Shown here one piece after another: positions 6,394-6,464 of a DNA stretch of 6,464 bases (position 1 is the first letter of the stretch; every line of letters begins with the position of its first letter). The stretch is taken from NCBI GenBank assembly GCA_963626295.1, contig CAVFWS010000099.1:1-6464 (forward strand), given 5' to 3'. The notes below the pieces were generated by a model. That model was not told the origin of the DNA. It did no database searches and saw nothing but the letters and a program-made list of their open reading frames with translations. The position numbers were made by a program, and so were the translations under genes. The stretch comes from UBA1731 sp963626295. Lineage in GTDB: Bacteria > Verrucomicrobiota > Kiritimatiellia > RFP12 > UBA1067.

Positions 6394-6423
6394 ATGATAC
6401 CAAAAGTGTTTTTTTTTTTTCAA
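6394..6423 (-). promoter_or_regulatory. Promoter of the secreted-protein block with A12 run reaching from the -35 box into the spacer
   Basis: On the minus strand: a TTGAAA -35 box (6418-6423, five of six consensus bases), an 18-base spacer, then TGG-TATCAT (extended -10; TATCAT at 6394-6399). A run of 12 A (6409-6420) begins inside the -35 box and fills half the spacer. The expected start near 6387 leaves a leader of about 25 bases with a consensus ribosome binding site. The -10 matches the DUF1080 promoter (TGGTATAAT) in all but one base. Confidence 0.7.
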
Positions 6424-6435
6424 CCCAAAAGTGTT
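6400..6435. repeat. 11-bp direct repeat around the promoter spacer
   Basis: CCAAAAGTGTT occurs exactly at 6400-6410 and 6425-6435, a 25-base period. One copy lies between the -10 box and the A-run, and the other just upstream of the -35 box. An exact 11-mer repeated this close in GC-rich DNA, placed astride the promoter, suggests a pair of binding half-sites, though its age and function cannot be judged from one copy of the locus. Confidence 0.65.
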
Positions 6436-6445
6436 GCCTTTTGGG
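6424..6445. repeat. 8-bp perfect inverted repeat upstream of the -35 box (candidate operator)
   Basis: CCCAAAAG, 6 bases, CTTTTGGG. It ends one base from the TTGAAA -35 box. With the additional CTTTTGG in the promoter spacer there are three half-sites. It is not a plausible terminator: on the minus strand it is followed by A rather than T, and on the plus strand the T-run comes before the stem. A regulator-binding site is the best reading. Whether the neighbouring regulator binds it is unknown. Confidence 0.5.
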
Positions 6446-6464
6446 AAACTCAATTCCCGCCATT

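Noticed and set aside
3842..6397. 851-codon open frame on the plus strand opposite the large secreted protein
   Set aside because: It lies in exact antisense codon register. Its product is Arg/His/Val/Pro-rich with no domain, signal peptide or ribosome binding site. The minus-strand gene has a signal peptide, a consensus Shine-Dalgarno and recognisable repeats, so this frame is a shadow of codon bias.
6409..6445. Inverted repeat plus T-run as a factor-independent terminator
   Set aside because: On the plus strand the T-run precedes the stem. On the minus strand the stem is followed by TTG and an A-run. Neither order fits a terminator.
1..6464. tRNA, rRNA, CRISPR array, insertion sequence or prophage genes
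   Set aside because: Looked for and not seen: no spaced repeat array, no transposase or integrase motifs, and no non-coding stretch longer than about 105 bases.

Overview
This is GC-rich bacterial DNA carrying four recognisable genes and almost no non-coding space. A transcriptional regulator with a sugar-sensing domain fused to an AraC-type DNA-binding domain sits next to exported DUF4838 and DUF1080 proteins and a large secreted protein of autotransporter-type beta-strand repeats. This combination is typical of carbohydrate-degrading Verrucomicrobiota/Lentisphaerota relatives, and best fits uncultured gut or rumen Kiritimatiellae. The lineage is inferred from family content and style, not from a marker gene.

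Layout. Positions 1-632 (+) hold the C-terminal part of a XylR-like regulator whose start lies outside the window. It converges, with a 22-base gap, on a three-gene block read leftward on the minus strand. Listed in transcription order, the block is: an 837-residue secreted beta-strand-repeat protein with a PA14-like segment (6361 to 3848); a 767-residue secreted DUF4838 protein with a C-terminal carbohydrate-binding-like domain (3841 to 1538), starting 6 bases after the previous stop; and a DUF1080 (3-keto-glycoside hydrolase family) lipoprotein (1422 to 655). The lipoprotein's signal peptide is interrupted by a 10-N assembly gap.

Control. Two promoters can be read on the minus strand and both carry an extended -10 of the form TGGTAT(A/C)AT. 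One precedes the 837-residue protein. It has a TTGAAA -35 box, a run of 12 A that overlaps the -35 box and extends into the spacer, and repeated CTTTTGG half-sites. The other lies between the DUF4838 and DUF1080 genes, after a strong stem-loop. The two leaders are also alike around the ribosome binding site.

Working model (inference): the window is a small catabolic locus. Two exported proteins and one lipoprotein bind and process a glycan or glycoside outside the cytoplasm, and the sugar-sensing regulator responds to a released sugar. The substrate cannot be named from this sequence. The most unusual points are the homopolymer in the promoter spacer, which could be phase-variable, the half-site array around it, and the pairing of a PA14/beta-strand surface protein with DUF4838 in one tightly coupled transcript.
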